From a virus, in the IMG/VR virus record IMGVR_UViG_3300036830_000143, positions 1 through 48,931 of that record: a stretch of 48,931 nt of DNA, one strand, 5' to 3'. How positions within the stretch are numbered: the first letter of the stretch is position 1; every line of letters begins with the position of its first letter. Shown piece after piece: positions 47,919 through 48,931 of this stretch. The notes under the pieces are model-generated. The model was not told where the DNA came from. It made no database searches and saw only the letters and a program-made list of their open reading frames with translations. Both the position numbers and the translations under genes were made by a program.

Positions 47919-48511
47919 GTCAAGACACCGCCATTCTCTACGACAAAGGCGGCTACCCGATCCTCGTCAAAAGCGACATCATCCTCGCGGACGCGGTCGT
48001 AGTCGAGCCAGAGGTAGACGACACGCCGCCATTAGAGCGCAGCGTCAAACCAGATGATGTGAGCTGGGAGGAGTGGTCGCGTCGGCAGGATGCGGTCAGG
48101 ACTATCGCTCGCGAGTTTGACGAGGTTGACCAGGGAGACGTGCGGGAGTTTCTTCAGGGCCGAACTAGTCGTGATCTCAGTGATGAAGAGGTAGCTCAGA
48201 TACAGCATGATATTCGTGCTCATCGGGTCGGCGACATCACCGATGTGTTGGACAACCAGCTTCGCAATACCGTGGACCAGATGAAACGGGCTCGCCGGAC
48301 TGTCCGAGTCTCAGCCCCAAAGGGCTGGATGAATCGAGCCTTCAAAAACCTGGACCAGAAAGGCGTCGAGCAAGTCGCCGCCCGCCTAGTTTCTCGCGGC
48401 CATGACACCGAGACGATTACGAAACGAGTCTTGAGCCGCGTGTCTGATGAAGAGGAACGTCAAGCCATCACCAAGAAGCTCGAAGCAAAAGAGCTGAAGG
48501 TAGAAATGTGA
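47915..48511 (+). CDS. hypothetical head-module protein, 198 residues
   Basis: GTG start in a GTGA overlap. Acidic N-terminus, then helices (WEEWSRRQDAVRTIAREFDE, DEEVAQIQHDIRAHRV, NTVDQMKRARRTV) and a basic helical end. It could be a scaffold- or head-assembly factor by position, but nothing in the sequence decides. Confidence 0.55.
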   Translation: MSQDTAILYDKGGYPILVKSDIILADAVVVEPEVDDTPPLERSVKPDDVSWEEWSRRQDAVRTIAREFDEVDQGDVREFLQGRTSRDLSDEEVAQIQHDIRAHRVGDITDVLDNQLRNTVDQMKRARRTVRVSAPKGWMNRAFKNLDQKGVEQVAARLVSRGHDTETITKRVLSRVSDEEERQAITKKLEAKELKVEM

Positions 48512-48517
48512 GGACCC

Positions 48518-48931
48518 ATGGATAAGCAACACGCCCAAACTCTCCAGCAGGAGATCAACAAAACGCTCGATGCAGCGGATCTCCAGTGGCTCAAAATCCC
48601 TGTTGACGGGAAGTTCGGTGGGCTGACCAGGAAGCACGGTCGGATTGCCGGTTCTTGGCAGGGCCTCTCGCGCGAGCACCTCATCCAGATCGGTGAGGGC
48701 CACATCAAGATCGACAGCTTCGTCTGGGATGTGCTGACTCACCGCGATGCGATGACGCGGGAGATGAAAGAGCGTCACCAGCAGCGGCTCCATCACTTCA
48801 AGGAACTGCGCTACCACCACGCTCACCCTCCGCAGGTCGAAGGGCTCGTCACTTTCGACGGTCATCAGCTTCCCGGCTGGATTGCCCAGATCAACCAGGA
48901 AGCTCGGGACTTTGGCGAATGGGGCGGCTCT
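48518..48931 (+). CDS. putative lysin-type protein, 3' truncated by the window
   Basis: An open frame of 138 codons running off the right edge. MDKQHAQTLQQEINKTLDAA is helical; then VDGKFGGLTRKHGRIAGSWQ; later GLVTFDGHQLPGWIAQINQE followed by ARDFGEWGGS. The last part resembles the start of the M15-type or related peptidase domains of actinophage lysins (VTFDGxxVxxWI...WxG). The catalytic part would lie beyond the window, so the call is tentative. GTGAGGACCC precedes the ATG. Confidence 0.5.
   Translation, partial: MDKQHAQTLQQEINKTLDAADLQWLKIPVDGKFGGLTRKHGRIAGSWQGLSREHLIQIGEGHIKIDSFVWDVLTHRDAMTREMKERHQQRLHHFKELRYHHAHPPQVEGLVTFDGHQLPGWIAQINQEARDFGEWGGS

Noticed and set aside
1-48931. CRISPR arrays, insertion sequences, integrase or repressor genes
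   Set aside because: None seen: no evenly spaced direct repeats, no transposase or recombinase motifs.

Overview
The window is a 49 kb stretch of a tailed, siphovirus-like bacteriophage genome. It opens inside the tape measure gene and closes inside a probable lysin gene. Almost everything is on the plus strand, tightly packed, with many ATGA, TGATG or TAATG gene overlaps. The host is not stated by the sequence. An actinobacterial host is my best guess, from a DnaE-type polymerase, ThyX, Gp37-like minor tail protein, leaderless TAnnnT promoters and a portal fused to a MuF domain. No integrase or repressor was found, so a lytic life style is likely but not proven. Capsid, head-tail connector and major tail genes are absent, so about one structural module lies outside the window.

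Layout. 1-13418: tape measure with two wall-degrading domains, two tail-collar proteins, a Dit-like protein, a small virion protein and a large Gp37-like minor tail protein. 13418-14375: small membrane proteins (lysis/holin candidates). 14361-14584: tRNA-Gln, tRNA-Lys and, on the minus strand, tRNA-Phe. 14592-14849 is a minus-strand gene that reads into tRNA-Phe. 14868-18375: UvsW-like helicase, an inserted homing module, a cyclic-phosphate receiver protein and RNase H. 18376-19007: a hairpin-rich non-coding region ending in an intrinsic terminator. 19008-40796: regulators and the replication and recombination set (DnaB-like helicase, metalloprotease-like protein, primase, ssDNA-binding-like protein, dNMP kinase, DNA polymerase III alpha, RecA, Cas4-like nuclease, endonuclease VII, ThyX, RuvC). 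40783-48931: small and large terminase, portal-MuF, small proteins and the start of a lysin-like gene.

The genome is saturated with selfish elements. There are inteins in DNA polymerase, RecA and portal, and at least five freestanding homing endonuclease genes. Each of the three intein-bearing genes has a freestanding endonuclease gene directly upstream. A further homing module has split the 3' end of the helicase gene, leaving the old 3' end stranded 0.9 kb downstream.

Two sequence signatures stand out. The 8-mer GTAGTCAA (or its complement TTGACTAC) occurs about 48 times by eye, against about 1.5 expected by chance. About a third of the copies sit at start codons, often as GGAGTAGTCAATG, which combines ribosome binding site, stop and start. 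The word TAAGATCCCA occurs four times, all at non-coding gene fronts, and looks like the -10 element of a phage promoter family that can drive leaderless genes. All functional calls rest on reading motifs by eye; no database search was run.
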